Positions 19,751 to 28,318 of a stretch of DNA of 64,000 nucleotides are shown here, piece after piece. The stretch is from NCBI RefSeq assembly GCF_014646335.1, contig NZ_BMNG01000003.1, positions 579,560 through 643,559 on the forward strand. Reading direction: 5' to 3'. A program made the position numbers and the translations under genes. The notes under the pieces were generated by a model. The model saw nothing but the letters and a program-made list of their open reading frames with translations, had not been told where the DNA came from and searched no databases. Each line of letters opens with the position of its first letter. The stretch's first letter is position 1. Source of the DNA: Streptomyces lasiicapitis. Its GTDB lineage: Bacteria > Actinomycetota > Actinomycetes > Streptomycetales > Streptomycetaceae.

Positions 19751-20962
19751 ATGCACGTACTCGTGGTGCACAACCGCTACTCCTCGGCGCAGCCGAGCGG
19801 GGAGAACAGGGTGGTCGAAGAGGAGGTGGGGCTGCTGCGCGCGGCCGGCCACCGGGTCGACCTGTTCGAGCGGCGCAGCGACGACATCGCCGCGAAGTCC
19901 CTGCTCGGCAAGGTCGCGGTGCCGCTCCTCGTGCCGTGGAACCCGGGGGTCCGCTCGGAGTTGGCCGCCCGTCTGCGCGCGGAGCGCCCTGACGTGGTGC
20001 ATGTCCACAACGTCTTCCCGCTCCTGTCGCCCGCGGTGCTCGCCGCCTGCGCCGACGCCGGTGTGCCCGTCGTCGCGACGCTGCACAACTACACCCAGGT
20101 CTGCCCGCCCGGCACGCTGCACCGGGACGGCCGCCGGTGCACCGAGTGTGTCGGCTCCGCGATGGCGCTGCCCGCCGTCCGGCACGGCTGCTACCGCGAC
20201 TCCCGCCTCGCGACGGTGCCGCTCGCGGTCAGCATGACCGTCAACCGGCGGCGGTGGTGGTCCGGCGTGGAGCGGTTCTTCTGCATCTCCGCGGCGCAGC
20301 GCGACGTCCTCGTACGCTCCGGCATGCCGGCCGAACGGCTCGCGGTGAAGCACAACTTCGTCCCCGACCCGGGTGCCCGCCGGGAGGGCGAGGGCGAGCA
20401 TCTGCTCTTCCTCGGCCGGCTCGCGGAGGGCAAGGGCATGCGGCTGCTCATGACCGCGTGGGACCAGGTCGCGGCGGACGGCGGTGTGGGCGTGCCGCTC
20501 GTGATCGCGGGCGCGGGGCCGCTGGAGCGGGAGGTGACCGCCTGGGCGGCGGGCCGGGACGACGTGCGGTACGTCGGTCTGTACGACCCGGAGGAGTGCC
20601 GGAAGGCCGTCGCGCGTGCGGTGGCCGTGGTGGCGCCCTCGACGGTCATGGAGACGTTCGGGCTCGTGGTCGCGGAGGCGATGGCGGCGGGGGTCCCGGC
20701 CGTCGCCGCCGATCACGGCGCCTTCGTCGAACTCGTCGAGGACGGGGTGACCGGGCTGCTTCACCAGCCGGGCGACGCGGCCTCGCTCGCGTCCCGCATC
20801 CGCCGGATCGCGGCCGACCAGGACCGCAACCGGGAGATGGGACAGGCGGCCCGGCGCCGATACGAGCAGGGGTTCAGCCCGGCCGTCGGCCTGGAGCGCC
20901 TGGAGGAGGGGTACCGCTCCGCGATCGCGGGGCGGACGGAATCAATGGGGGGCTGTAAATGA
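19751..20962 (+). CDS. GT4 family glycosyltransferase (second)
   Basis: 403 aa; ATG at 19751 starts the canonical MHVLVVHNRYSSAQPSGENRVV. Inside the acceptor half lies a Cys pair region (TQVCPPGTLHRDGRRCTECVG) seen in a GT4 subgroup. The donor half contains TVMETFGLVVAEAMAAGVPAV, the Glu-rich nucleotide-sugar site. Cytoplasmic sugar addition to the repeat unit is expected. The end of the gene and the 22 bases after it form a short tandem duplication that also supplies the start of the next gene. Confidence 0.92.
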   Translation: MHVLVVHNRYSSAQPSGENRVVEEEVGLLRAAGHRVDLFERRSDDIAAKSLLGKVAVPLLVPWNPGVRSELAARLRAERPDVVHVHNVFPLLSPAVLAACADAGVPVVATLHNYTQVCPPGTLHRDGRRCTECVGSAMALPAVRHGCYRDSRLATVPLAVSMTVNRRRWWSGVERFFCISAAQRDVLVRSGMPAERLAVKHNFVPDPGARREGEGEHLLFLGRLAEGKGMRLLMTAWDQVAADGGVGVPLVIAGAGPLEREVTAWAAGRDDVRYVGLYDPEECRKAVARAVAVVAPSTVMETFGLVVAEAMAAGVPAVAADHGAFVELVEDGVTGLLHQPGDAASLASRIRRIAADQDRNREMGQAARRRYEQGFSPAVGLERLEEGYRSAIAGRTESMGGCK

Positions 20963-20988
20963 ACGGAATCAATGGGGGCAGTAAATGA
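20936..20988 (+). repeat. Imperfect tandem duplication at the GT4 / methyltransferase junction
   Basis: Two nearly identical 26-27 base units, beginning ACGGAATCAATGGGGG and ending GTAAATGA, lie head to tail at 20936-20962 and 20963-20988. The first ends in the GT4 stop codon (TGA, 20960-20962). The second supplies the ATG (20985) of the methyltransferase in the same sequence context. A duplicated stop/start overlap is the simplest explanation. Confidence 0.8.
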
Positions 20989-22247
20989 CTCGATGCCGAC
21001 TCTGCGGCTCGACGGCGATGGGGAGCGTCGTCGACCTGGGGGCGACCCCGCCGTGCGAGAGCTTTCTCGCCGCGGACCAACTGGACCGGGCAGAGCCCGC
21101 GTACCCGCTGCATCTGCGGGTCTGCACGGCCTGTTGGCTGGCGCAGATACCTCCGCTGATCACGCCTGAGGAGACGTTCAAGGAGTACGCGTACTTCTCC
21201 TCGTACTCGACCTCCTGGGTGGAGCACGCGCGCACGTACGTCGCCGACGCCGTGCGGAAGGTGGGTCTCGACTCCGAGGGCTCCGAGGGTTCCGAGGGTT
21301 CCGACGCCTTCGTGGTCGAAGTCGCCAGCAACGACGGGTACTTGCTGAAGCACGTCGTGGACCGCGGGATCCGCTGCCTCGGCATCGAGCCGTCGGTGAA
21401 CGTCGGCGCCGCGGCACGGGACGCGGGCGTGCCCACGCTCACGGAGTTCCTGAGCCCGGAGACCGGCGCGGCCGTCCGCGCCGAGCACGGCCCGGCGAAC
21501 CTGGTCGTGGCCAACAACGTGTACGCGCACATCCCCGACGTGGTCGGTTTCACCCAGGGCCTGCGCGCCCTGGTCGCCGACGACGGCTGGGTCTCCATCG
21601 AGGTGCAGCACCTGCTGACCCTGATCGAGGAGAACCAGTACGACACGATCTACCACGAGCACTTCCAGTACTACACGGTCGCCTCCGCGATCCGGGCCCT
21701 CGCGAGCGGCGGACTCGCCCTCGTGGACGTGGAGTTGCTGCCCACGCACGGCGGCTCCATCCGGCTCTGGGCCCGCCCGACCGAGGCGGCCGGTGAGCCG
21801 TCGCAGCAGGTCGCCGACGTACTGGCCCGGGAGAAGGCCGCCGGGCTTCAGGAGCTGTCCGGGTACGCCGAGTTCGCCGCCCGGGTGGCCAAGGTGCGCC
21901 GGGACCTCCTGAAGTTCCTCATCGAGGCGGCCGAGCGCGGCGAGACGGTCGTCGGCTACGGCGCCCCCGGCAAGGGCAACACCCTGCTCAACCACTGCGG
22001 CATCCGGCCCGACCTGCTCGCGTACACGGTCGACCGCAACCCCTACAAGCACGGCAGGTTCACCCCGGGCACCCGCATCCCGATCCTGCCGCCCGAGCGG
22101 ATCGCCGCCGACAAGCCGGACTACGTCCTCGTCCTGCCGTGGAACCTGCGCGCCGAACTGACCGAGCAACTGTCCTTCGTGCACGAGTGGGGCGGCCGCC
22201 TCGTCTTTCCCATCCCGGAACTCAGCATTGTCGAGGTCAACTCATGA
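20985..22247 (+). CDS. Class I SAM-dependent sugar C-methyltransferase
   Basis: 420 aa. N-terminal zinc site C4-x2-C7 and C47-x2-C50, as in TylC3/EvaC-type NDP-sugar C-methyltransferases. SAM domain with VVEVASNDGYLLK (around 106-118) and HEHFQYY, the His/Glu region thought to act in catalysis. A C-terminal Rossmann-like domain shows VVGYGAPGKGNTLLNHCGI (about 321). The family methylates carbon 3 (or 5) of 4-keto nucleotide sugars, giving branched sugars. A 9-bp tandem repeat at about 21271-21303 encodes SEGSEGSEGSD, probably a surface loop. It starts a tightly coupled sugar module. Confidence 0.92.
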   Translation: MTRCRLCGSTAMGSVVDLGATPPCESFLAADQLDRAEPAYPLHLRVCTACWLAQIPPLITPEETFKEYAYFSSYSTSWVEHARTYVADAVRKVGLDSEGSEGSEGSDAFVVEVASNDGYLLKHVVDRGIRCLGIEPSVNVGAAARDAGVPTLTEFLSPETGAAVRAEHGPANLVVANNVYAHIPDVVGFTQGLRALVADDGWVSIEVQHLLTLIEENQYDTIYHEHFQYYTVASAIRALASGGLALVDVELLPTHGGSIRLWARPTEAAGEPSQQVADVLAREKAAGLQELSGYAEFAARVAKVRRDLLKFLIEAAERGETVVGYGAPGKGNTLLNHCGIRPDLLAYTVDRNPYKHGRFTPGTRIPILPPERIAADKPDYVLVLPWNLRAELTEQLSFVHEWGGRLVFPIPELSIVEVNS

Positions 22248-23038
22248 AGGTCGTTCTGTTCTGCGGCGGTTACGGGATGCGGATGCGCAGCGGTGCCGCG
22301 GACGACGTGCCCAAGCCTATGGCGATGGTCGGCCCGCGACCGCTGATCTGGCACGTCATGCGCTACTACGCGCACTTCGGGCACACGGAGTTCATCCTGT
22401 GCCTCGGCTACGGGGCGCACCACATCAAGGACTTCTTCCTCCACTACGAGGAGACGACGTCCAACGACTTCGTACTGAGAGCCGGGCGGACCGAGCTCCT
22501 CTCCACCGACATCGCCGACTGGACGATCACGTTCGCGCAGACCGGCATCGAGTCGCCGATCGGGGAACGCCTCCGCCGGGTGCGCCACCACCTGAACGGC
22601 GACGAGATGTTCCTCGCCAACTACGCCGACGTGCTCACCGACGCCCCCCTGCCGGAGATGATCGAGAACTTCTCCCGGCGCGACGCCGGCGCGTCGATGA
22701 TGGTCGTGCCGCCGCAGTCCTCTTTCCACTGCGTGGAGTTGGGCGAGGGCGGCCTGGTGGGCGGCATCACCGCGGTCAGCGACATGCCGCTGTGGGAGAA
22801 CGGCGGCTACTTCGTGCTCCGCCAGGAAGTCTTCGACCACATACCCGAGAACGGGGACCTGGTCGCCGACGGCTGCGCCCAACTCGCCAAGCAGGGACGG
22901 CTTGTGGCGCACCAGCACCGCGGCTTCTGGAAGCCGACCGACACCGTGAAGGAGCGGGCCGCGCTCGACGACGCCTACACCCGGGGCGACCGCCCGTGGG
23001 CCGTGTGGGAGCGGGACGGCGCGGGGGTGAGCGCGTGA
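22244..23038 (+). CDS. Sugar-1-phosphate nucleotidyltransferase, glucose-1-phosphate cytidylyltransferase-like
   Basis: 264 aa, ATG overlapping the previous TGA. Similarity to RfbF-type cytidylyltransferases is clear at the C-terminus (FWKPTDTVKERAALDDAY, PWAVWE) and in the core (RPLIWHVMRYYAHFGHTEFI, NYADVLTD holding the metal-binding Asp). The N-terminal loop reads FCGGYGMRMR instead of the usual GGLGTRLR. It should activate a sugar phosphate as a CDP- or other NDP-sugar for the neighbouring C-methyltransferase. Product and nucleotide preference are inferred. Confidence 0.88.
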   Translation: MKVVLFCGGYGMRMRSGAADDVPKPMAMVGPRPLIWHVMRYYAHFGHTEFILCLGYGAHHIKDFFLHYEETTSNDFVLRAGRTELLSTDIADWTITFAQTGIESPIGERLRRVRHHLNGDEMFLANYADVLTDAPLPEMIENFSRRDAGASMMVVPPQSSFHCVELGEGGLVGGITAVSDMPLWENGGYFVLRQEVFDHIPENGDLVADGCAQLAKQGRLVAHQHRGFWKPTDTVKERAALDDAYTRGDRPWAVWERDGAGVSA

Positions 23039-23685
23039 TCCGGCTCGGGGCCGGGCGCCGCCTGGACCGGATCGTCGCCGTGGGCGCGCACTGCGACGAC
23101 ATCGCCATCGGCGCGGGCGGCACCCTGCTCACCATGTGCCTCGCGCGGCCGGGCATCCGCGTCGACGCGCTGGTGCTCTCCGGCGGTGGCGGCGAGCGGG
23201 AGCAGGAGGAGCAGGCCGCGCTCGCCGCCTTCTGCCCCGGCGCCGAACTGCACCTGACCGTACTGAAGTTGCCCGACGGCCGGATGCCCGCGCACTGGGA
23301 GGAGGCCAAGGCCGCGGTCGAGGAACTGCGGATGCGGACCGACCCCGACCTGGTCCTCGCCCCGCGCACCGAAGACGCCCACCAGGACCACCGCGGCCTG
23401 GCGAAGCTGATGACCACCGCGTTCCGCGACCACCTCGTGCTCGCGTACGAGATCGTCAAGTGGGACGGCGACCTCGGCCGCCCGTCGGCGTACCAGCCGT
23501 TGACGCCGGAGATCGCCGAGCAGAAGGTCCGGCTGTTGCAGGAGCACTACCCCTCGCAGCGGCACCGGCCCTGGTACGACCGGGAGGCCTTCCTCGGCCT
23601 CGCGCGGATCCGCGGGATCGAATGCCACGCGCGCTACGCCGAGGCGTTCGCCGCCACCAAAATCACGCTCAATCTGGGGGGATGA
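23035..23685 (+). CDS. PIG-L/LmbE family N-deacetylase
   Basis: 216 aa, GTG overlapping the previous TGA. The zinc-binding motif is AHCDD (residues 18-22), a Cys where the family has Pro, and the third ligand region is HQDHR (about 116-120). PIG-L enzymes remove acetyl from N-acetyl sugars such as GlcNAc-linked compounds. In this module it may deacetylate the amino sugar intermediate. It is cytoplasmic, with no signal or helix. Confidence 0.9.
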   Translation: MIRLGAGRRLDRIVAVGAHCDDIAIGAGGTLLTMCLARPGIRVDALVLSGGGGEREQEEQAALAAFCPGAELHLTVLKLPDGRMPAHWEEAKAAVEELRMRTDPDLVLAPRTEDAHQDHRGLAKLMTTAFRDHLVLAYEIVKWDGDLGRPSAYQPLTPEIAEQKVRLLQEHYPSQRHRPWYDREAFLGLARIRGIECHARYAEAFAATKITLNLGG

Positions 23686-23691
23686 ACCACC

Positions 23692-24717
23692 TTGCGAGTA
23701 CTGCTGACCGGGCACCAGGGATACCTGGGCACCGTCATGGCCCCGGTCCTGAAGGCCGCCGGGCACGAAGTCGTCGGCCTCGACGCGGGACTTTTCGCCG
23801 ACTGCGTCCTCGGCCCGCCGCCCGCGGACCCGCGGGGCCACCGGGTGGACCTGCGCGACGTCACGGCCGAGCACGTGGCCGGGGTGGACGCCGTGATCCA
23901 CTTGGCCGCGCTCTCCAACGACCCGCTGGGCTCGCTGGCGCCGGAACTCACGTACGACATCAACCACCACGCCTCCGTACACCTGGCCCGCCTGGCCCGC
24001 GAGGCCGGAGTGCGGCGCTTCCTGTACGCGTCGACCTGCTCGGTGTACGGCGCCGCCGGCGGCGGCGACCTCGTGGCCGAGGACGCCCCGCTGCGGCCGG
24101 TGACGCCGTATGCGGAGTCCAAGGTGCGGGTGGAGGACGACCTGCACGCGCTCGCCGACGGCGACTTCAGCCCGGTGTACATGCGCAACGCCACCGCCTT
24201 CGGCTACTCGCCCCGCCTGCGCGCCGACATCGTGCTGAACAACCTGGTGGGCCACGCGCTGCTGTCCGGCGAGGTCCTCGTGATGTCCGACGGCACCCCG
24301 TGGCGCCCGCTGGTGCACGCCGTCGACATCGCGCGGGCCTTCTCGGCCGTGCTGACCGCTCCCCGCGAAGCCGTGCACGACCGGGCGTTCAACATCGGCA
24401 GCGAGACCAACAACGTCACGGTCGCCGAGATCGCCGAGCAGGTCGCCGAGGCGGTGTCCGGGGCGAAGGTGGTGATCACCGGCGAGACCGGCGCCGACCC
24501 GCGGTCGTACCGCGTGGACTTCTCCCGGTTCCGCGCCGCCATCCCCGGCTTCGACTGCGAGTGGACGGTGAAGCGCGGCGCCCTCGAACTCGCCGACGCC
24601 TACCGGAAGTTCGGCCTGACACGCGAGGACTTCGAGCGACGCTTCACCCGCCTCGCCGTGCTGCGCGCGGCGTCCGACACCGGCGCCGTCGACGACACCC
24701 TGCGGTGGCGCCGATGA
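23692..24717 (+). CDS. NAD-dependent sugar epimerase/reductase (extended SDR)
   Basis: 341 aa, TTG start after a G-rich ribosome site. TGHQGYLG (6-13) is the dinucleotide loop; the active site is YASTCSVYG (around 113-121) with Y140-x3-K144 (YAESK). The Ser/Thr-Cys-Ser pattern fits 4-epimerases or reductases; the Asp-Glu pair of NDP-sugar 4,6-dehydratases is absent. It probably epimerises or reduces the activated sugar made by the upstream nucleotidyltransferase. It overlaps the DUF4910 gene by 4 bases. Confidence 0.9.
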   Translation: MRVLLTGHQGYLGTVMAPVLKAAGHEVVGLDAGLFADCVLGPPPADPRGHRVDLRDVTAEHVAGVDAVIHLAALSNDPLGSLAPELTYDINHHASVHLARLAREAGVRRFLYASTCSVYGAAGGGDLVAEDAPLRPVTPYAESKVRVEDDLHALADGDFSPVYMRNATAFGYSPRLRADIVLNNLVGHALLSGEVLVMSDGTPWRPLVHAVDIARAFSAVLTAPREAVHDRAFNIGSETNNVTVAEIAEQVAEAVSGAKVVITGETGADPRSYRVDFSRFRAAIPGFDCEWTVKRGALELADAYRKFGLTREDFERRFTRLAVLRAASDTGAVDDTLRWRR

Positions 24718-25988
24718 CGACAGAAGGCGAGCAGATGCACGAACTGGTGGAGCGGCTCTACCCGCTCTGCCGGAGCATCACCGGCGACGGTGTGCGCGCC
24801 ACCCTGGACATCGTCGGCGAGTACGTCCCGCTCCAGGTCCACGAGGTCCCGACGGGGACGCAGGTGCTCGACTGGACCGTGCCGCAGGAGTGGAACATCC
24901 GCGACGCGTACATCGCCGACACCGCCGGAAACCGCGTCGTCGACTTCGCCGCGTCCAGCCTGCACGTGCTCGGCTACAGCGTGCCCGTGTCGCGGACCAT
25001 GCCGCTGTCCGAGCTGCGCGCACACCTGCACACCCTTCCGGAGCACCCGAGTTGGGTGCCGTACCGCACCAGCTACTACAAGCCGGAGTGGGGATTCTGC
25101 CTGGCCCAGGACACCCTGGACGCGCTGCCGGACGGCGACTACGAGGTGCGTGTCGACTCCACGCTCGCGGACGGCCACCTCACCTACGCCGAGCACGTGG
25201 TCCCCGGCCAGGTCCCCGACGAGGTGATCGTCTCCTGCCACACCTGCCACCCGTCGCTGGCCAACGACAACCTCGCGGGCATCGCGGTGGCCACGTTCCT
25301 GGCCAGGGCGTTGGCGGAGCAAACCCCGTACTACACCTACCGGTTCATCTACGCTCCCGGCACCATCGGGGCGATCACCTGGCTGGCCCGCAACGCGGAG
25401 CGGATCGAGAAGGTCAAGCACGGGCTCGTGCTCGCCTGCGCGGGCGACTCGGGGCAACTGACGTACAAACAGAGCAGGCGCGGCGACGCGGAGATCGACC
25501 GGGTGCTTCGGCACGTCCTCGCCGCCTCCGAACGCTCGCACAGTGTCAAGGAGTTCACTCCGTACGGCTACGACGAGCGGCAGTACTGCTCACCGGGGTT
25601 CAATCTCGGCGTGGGCTCGCTCAGCCGGACCCCGTACGCCGGCTACCCCGAGTACCACACCTCGGCCGACAACCCGGACTTCGTCTCGCCGGAGGCGATG
25701 ACGGACACCCTCTCGTTGTGCCGCGAGGCGTTCGCCGTCCTCGACCGCAACCGGCGGTACGTCAACCTCAGCCCGTACGGCGAACCACAGCTCGGCAGGC
25801 GGGGGTTGTACGAATCGCTCGGCGGGCGCAGCGACGCCAAGCAGGCCCAGATGGCCATGCTCTGGGTGCTCAGCCTCTCTGACGGCGAGCACAGCCTGCT
25901 CGACGTCGCGGAGCGGTCCGGGCTGCCGTTCGACACGGTCGCCGGCGCGGCCGACGCCCTGGGCGCCGCCGGGCTGATCAAGGCATGA
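24714..25988 (+). CDS. DUF4910 aminopeptidase-fold protein with C-terminal winged helix
   Basis: 424 aa. Residues about 1-345 match the DUF4910 / M28-like zinc hydrolase fold: CHTCHPSLANDNLAG (around 174-188) gives metal-ligand His and Asp/Asn, and GYDERQYCSPGFNLGVGSL plus PEYHTSADNPDFV carry later ligands. The last 70 residues (LLDVAERSGLPFDTVAGAADAL) form a small winged-helix-like domain. No signal peptide. Members occur in surface polysaccharide loci next to the same methyltransferase/PIG-L/nucleotidyltransferase set; I do not know a proven reaction. A sugar-linked amide or acyl hydrolase is a guess. Confidence 0.82.
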   Translation: MTTEGEQMHELVERLYPLCRSITGDGVRATLDIVGEYVPLQVHEVPTGTQVLDWTVPQEWNIRDAYIADTAGNRVVDFAASSLHVLGYSVPVSRTMPLSELRAHLHTLPEHPSWVPYRTSYYKPEWGFCLAQDTLDALPDGDYEVRVDSTLADGHLTYAEHVVPGQVPDEVIVSCHTCHPSLANDNLAGIAVATFLARALAEQTPYYTYRFIYAPGTIGAITWLARNAERIEKVKHGLVLACAGDSGQLTYKQSRRGDAEIDRVLRHVLAASERSHSVKEFTPYGYDERQYCSPGFNLGVGSLSRTPYAGYPEYHTSADNPDFVSPEAMTDTLSLCREAFAVLDRNRRYVNLSPYGEPQLGRRGLYESLGGRSDAKQAQMAMLWVLSLSDGEHSLLDVAERSGLPFDTVAGAADALGAAGLIKA

Positions 25989-25989
25989 C

Positions 25990-27318
25990 GTGATGAGCGC
26001 CGAGGGGGAGAAGACGACGACCGCGGACCCGGCCGGGCCCGCCGCCGGGCGCACCGCCAAGCGGGCCATGGCGGGACGGCTGTCCTGGGGCCTTGCCGAC
26101 CAGGCGGTCTGCAGCATGACCAACTTCGCGGTGGGCATCTACGTGGCCCGCTCGCTCGGCCTTACCGCGTTCGGTGTGTTCAGCCTGGCCTGGGTGACCT
26201 ACGGCGTGGTGCTCAGCGTCTCCCGGGGGATTGCCACCGACCCGCTGGTGGTGCGCTTCAGCGGCGTGCCGGACGCGTCCTGGCGCGGGGCGGCGGCCCG
26301 GTCGTCCGGTACCGCGCTCGTCGTCGGCGGTGCCATCGGCCTGGTGTGCCTGGTGGTCGGTCTCGGTCTCGGCGGCCGCGTGGGGCCCGCGTTCGCCGCC
26401 CTCGGCGTGGTGCTGCCCGGGCTGCTCCTGCAAGACGCGTGGCGGTACTCGTTCTTCGCCGCGGGCACCGGACGAAAAGCGTGCGTCAACGACCTCCTGG
26501 GAGCCCTCGCGCTCGTCCCGGCCCTGCTGGTGGCGGCTCGCGTGGGCAGCGTGGAGGCCTTCGTCCTCGCCTGGGGCGCGGCGGCCGCGGTGGCCGCCGG
26601 ATACGGCTGCTTCCAGTCCGGCATCCGGCCGAGGCCCGACAGGGCGCGCGCGTGGCTGCGCGAGCAGCGCGACCTCGGCTACCGCTACCTGGTCGAGAAC
26701 GTCGGCGTCAGCGGCGCGTCCCAGCTGCGGGCGTACGGGCTCGGCGCGATCGTCGGGGTGAGCGCGGTGGGCGTGGTCCGGGGCGCCGAGCTTCTGCTCG
26801 GCCCGTTCCTGGCCCTGCTGATGGGCCTTTCGCTCGTCACCGTCCCCGAAGCGGCACGGGTGCTGCGGCAGGCCCCGCACCGCCTGGCCAAGTTCTGCCT
26901 CATGCTGTCCGGCGGCCTCGCCGCCGCCGCGCTGCTCTGGGGCGTGGCGCTGCTCCTGGTACCGGACCGGGCGGGCGAGCTCGTGCTCGGCGACGTCTGG
27001 GGCTCCGCGTCCGACCTCATCGTGCCCGCCGTGCTCGGGGTCGCGGGCTCCGGCCTCGGCATCGGCGCCGCGGCCGGCCTTCGCGCGCTCGCCGCCGCCC
27101 GGCGCAGCCTGCGCGCCCAACTCTTCGCCTCCGCCTGCTACGTCGGCGGCGGGCTCGGCGGAGCGGCCGCGGGCGGCGCGGTCGGCTCGGCATGGGGCGT
27201 CGCCGCGGCGACCCTCTCCAGTTCCGCCGTCTGGTGGCTGCAACTGCGCTCCGCCCTGCGCGAGCACCACCAGAGTCCGCCTCGCGCGAGCACCACAAGA
27301 ACCCCATCCCCGAAGTGA
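25990..27318 (+). CDS. Wzx-like flippase (oligosaccharide exporter family)
   Basis: 442 aa. GTG at 25990 and ATG at 25993 are both possible; AAGG at 25980-25983 fits the former. About twelve to fourteen membrane helices are visible with few charged loops, from SWGLADQAVCSMTNFAVGIYVARSLG at the start, the usual opening of MATE/Wzx-type proteins. It would flip the undecaprenyl-linked repeat unit for polymerisation by the Wzy-like protein. GC is very high and the tail is Arg/Ser/Thr-rich. Confidence 0.85.
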   Translation: MMSAEGEKTTTADPAGPAAGRTAKRAMAGRLSWGLADQAVCSMTNFAVGIYVARSLGLTAFGVFSLAWVTYGVVLSVSRGIATDPLVVRFSGVPDASWRGAAARSSGTALVVGGAIGLVCLVVGLGLGGRVGPAFAALGVVLPGLLLQDAWRYSFFAAGTGRKACVNDLLGALALVPALLVAARVGSVEAFVLAWGAAAAVAAGYGCFQSGIRPRPDRARAWLREQRDLGYRYLVENVGVSGASQLRAYGLGAIVGVSAVGVVRGAELLLGPFLALLMGLSLVTVPEAARVLRQAPHRLAKFCLMLSGGLAAAALLWGVALLLVPDRAGELVLGDVWGSASDLIVPAVLGVAGSGLGIGAAAGLRALAAARRSLRAQLFASACYVGGGLGGAAAGGAVGSAWGVAAATLSSSAVWWLQLRSALREHHQSPPRASTTRTPSPK

Positions 27319-27325
27319 GGACGTC

Positions 27326-28318
27326 ATGACCGCCCAACCCCGGCTGAGCATCGGCCTGCCCGTGTACAACGGCGAGGAGTACCTGGCCGAGGCGCTCGAT
27401 GCCCTGCTCGGCCAGACCTACGAGGACTTCGAGCTGGTCATCTCGGACAACGCCTCGACCGACGGGACCCAGGACATCTGCCGCCGGTACACCGAGAAGG
27501 ACGCGCGCATCCGCTACATCCGCCTGGCCCGCAACGTCGGCGCCGCGCCCAACCACAACTACGTGTTCACCCAGTGCCGCGGCGAACTGTTCAAGTGGGC
27601 ATCGCACGACGACCTGTACGCCCGTGACCTGCTGCAGCGCTGCGTGGCGGCGCTCGACGAGCACCCTGACGTGATCCTCGCGCACGCCGACCAGGCGGTC
27701 ATCGACGAGGACGGCCAGGTGAAGGTCCCGTACGAGTACACGCTCGCCACCGACTCGCCGCGCGCGCCCGAGCGCTTCCGCAGCATGCTGTTCGAGCCCG
27801 GCGGCGACGACTTCTACGGCGTGATCCGGGCCGACGTGCTGCGCCGCGTGAAGCCGCACGACAGCTACCACCACGCGGACCGCACGTTCGTCGCCGAGAT
27901 CGGCCTGCACGGGCCCTTCCATCAGGTGCCGGAGCTGCTGTACTTCCGCCGCGACCACCCCACCCGCGCCGAACGGGCCAATCCCTCCAAGCGCTCCCGG
28001 TGCGTCAACCTGGACCCGCGCCGGGCAGGTCTTCTGCACCCGACGCCCCGGCTGCTCGCCGAGTACGTAGGGGGCTTCGTCTCGGCGATCCGCCGGGCGC
28101 CGCTGTCCTCGGCCGACCGGCGCGCCTGCTACCGCCACCTGGCCGCGTGGGCGACCAGCCGGGTCCGTCCCGGCGCGGGCGAGCGGGTCGAGGACCGCGC
28201 TCCGGTCGACCCGGCCCGGCTCACCGTGTCCGTCGACGCGATCGTCGCGGGCCGTGAGGGGCGTGGGGGGCGTGAAGGCCGTGAGGGTCGTGACGGTCGT
28301 CCGGGGAGGCGGGCGTGA
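27326..28318 (+). CDS. GT2 family glycosyltransferase
   Basis: 330 aa, ATG after GTGAGGA. GT-A fold with RLSIGLPVYNGEEYLAEAL, SDNASTDGTQDI, and SHDD (about 92-95) in place of the DXD motif. It probably transfers one sugar to the growing unit. The last 22 residues are a Gly/Arg/Glu repeat coded by a degenerate 9-bp tandem repeat at 28250-28310, which looks like slippage DNA rather than conserved protein. Confidence 0.9.
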   Translation: MTAQPRLSIGLPVYNGEEYLAEALDALLGQTYEDFELVISDNASTDGTQDICRRYTEKDARIRYIRLARNVGAAPNHNYVFTQCRGELFKWASHDDLYARDLLQRCVAALDEHPDVILAHADQAVIDEDGQVKVPYEYTLATDSPRAPERFRSMLFEPGGDDFYGVIRADVLRRVKPHDSYHHADRTFVAEIGLHGPFHQVPELLYFRRDHPTRAERANPSKRSRCVNLDPRRAGLLHPTPRLLAEYVGGFVSAIRRAPLSSADRRACYRHLAAWATSRVRPGAGERVEDRAPVDPARLTVSVDAIVAGREGRGGREGREGRDGRPGRRA

